Part shown: positions 63,317 through 64,000 of the stretch, one piece after another | Numbering within the stretch: position 1 is the stretch's first letter | How the letters are laid out: each line of letters starts with the position of its first letter | NCBI GenBank assembly: GCA_022539475.1 | Contig: VCMS01000243.1 | Location: forward strand, 20,922-84,921 | Direction of reading: 5' to 3' | Source of the DNA: Gracilaria domingensis | Lineage: Eukaryota; Rhodophyta; Florideophyceae; Gracilariales; Gracilariaceae | Length of the DNA stretch: 64,000 bases | Program-made: the position numbers and the translations under genes | Notes under the pieces: generated by a model | What the model was told of the DNA's origin: nothing | The model's input: only the letters and a program-made list of their open reading frames with translations | Database searches by the model: none

Positions 63317-64000
63317 ATCTGCAGGCAGATGCACTCTCCCGCTTGGGGACAGATGCAGAAGCGGCACCAGTTGACGATCTGGACATACCATGCTTTATGG
63401 TGGAAGAACAAGCAGGTTGGGTCGAATCTTTGTCGGATGACATCTGTGACGACATCCTGCTCACTTCTGAGAAGTTGGATCCCTTGACTGGATCTTTTGT
63501 ACCCATCACTCCGAGGAGATGATCCGAGAACAGCAAACGGATGAGTTTTGTACGCGAATTCGCGCTCGTCTCAATGGAGGAGATCGTATACCTTTTCAGG
63601 TTAACGATCAGGGGTACCTGGTTAGGTTGGTCGAAGCGTATACCCAAATTGTGGTCCCATACTCGCTGCAAAACCGTGTGTTGGTCATGACACACTATGT
63701 GAAGGTAGGAGCCCACCCAGGAGGTCGAAACTATACTTGACCCTGCGTAGGATTTTTACTGGCCGTCAATGGCATTGGACTGCTACGCAGTACGACGCTC
63801 TTGCACCGAGTGCGCTAAGAATAACGTGAAACTTCGTAAGTACTCGAAGAAGTTAACGCTGTTCCAGCACGGTCTCCTTTGGAGTTTATCGCTATCGATA
63901 TCTTAGGTGAATTGATCAGAACCGCAAGAGGTAATCGATACCTTCTGGTTATCACCGATCGGTTCTCTAAGTTGGTACGGACAGTCGCTGAAAACGGATT
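63317..64000 (+). pseudogene. Pol, RNase H end and integrase N-terminal part, broken and truncated
   Basis: Continues in other frames: LNLQADALSRLG (end of RNase H), then a shift near 63519 into an integrase N-terminal stretch ending HPGGR. Further shifts give a CTEC zinc-finger half, then FIAIDILG (first Asp of the DDE core) and YLLVITDRFSK. The window ends here. At least three frame changes occur within this part. Confidence 0.75.

Larger units (their letters stand above)
58760..64000 (+). mobile_element. Ty3/gypsy LTR retrotransposon, decayed, truncated by window edge
   Basis: Gag, protease, reverse transcriptase, RNase H and integrase follow in the Ty3/gypsy order (integrase last). Pol carries at least two in-frame stops and four or more frameshifts, so this copy cannot be autonomous. 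The 3' part and 3' LTR lie beyond the window; the 5' boundary is unknown. Confidence 0.9.

Overview
The window looks like nuclear DNA of an intron-poor eukaryote, most plausibly a red alga. The genes are mostly single open frames spread 1-3 kb apart on both strands. Many have TATA-like boxes 70-150 bp upstream of the start codon. There are no operons or Shine-Dalgarno sites. The products are eukaryotic: a dynamin-type GTPase, a casein-kinase-1-like kinase, a PH-domain pseudokinase, a STAR/KH RNA-binding protein, a GT61-type glycosyltransferase and a Ty3/gypsy retrotransposon. The red algal assignment is an inference from gene style and content; no marker gene proves it.

Layout. 0-6 kb: the end of an unknown gene (left edge, minus), a dynamin-like GTPase interrupted by a tiny intron or frameshift, and a CK1-like kinase. 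7.5-27.5 kb: mostly secreted or membrane proteins. Three share a C-terminal ten-cysteine module (family A: 7.5, 10.4 and 17.2 kb). Two are paralogous three-TM proteins (family B: 15.5 and 19.7 kb). A GC-rich KH-protein gene, a small tail-anchored protein, a VOC/glyoxalase-fold enzyme, a single C2H2-finger mini-protein and a large secreted beta-propeller protein complete this part. 28-35 kb: gene-poor ground, then two members of a secreted, very basic eight-cysteine family (family C) on either side of a GC-rich GT61-like gene. 35-39 kb: no coherent gene. 39-56 kb: a secreted von Willebrand A protein, a hydrophilic unknown, family C member 3, another three-TM protein, a PH-pseudokinase, a secreted unknown, family C member 4 and a secreted Arg-rich protein. 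57-64 kb: a cluster of palindromic motifs and then a decayed Ty3/gypsy element running off the right edge.

The main result is the surface/secreted repertoire. Family C has four dispersed paralogues with an almost invariant cysteine framework (C-x19-C-x10..13-C-x16-C-x5..6-C-x18-C-x-C-x17-C) that I do not recognise. Family A has a ten-cysteine tail module. In one gene (17181-18623) it is joined to the N-terminal half of a secreted beta-propeller protein whose full-length relative lies 7 kb away. With the GT61 enzyme and the vWFA protein this suggests a chromosomal neighbourhood supplying extracellular-matrix or cell-surface proteins. The functional link is inference.

Two genes (KH protein, GT61) sit in sharply bounded islands of very high GC in an otherwise near 45-50% GC window. 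No tRNA, rRNA or CRISPR array was recognised by eye.
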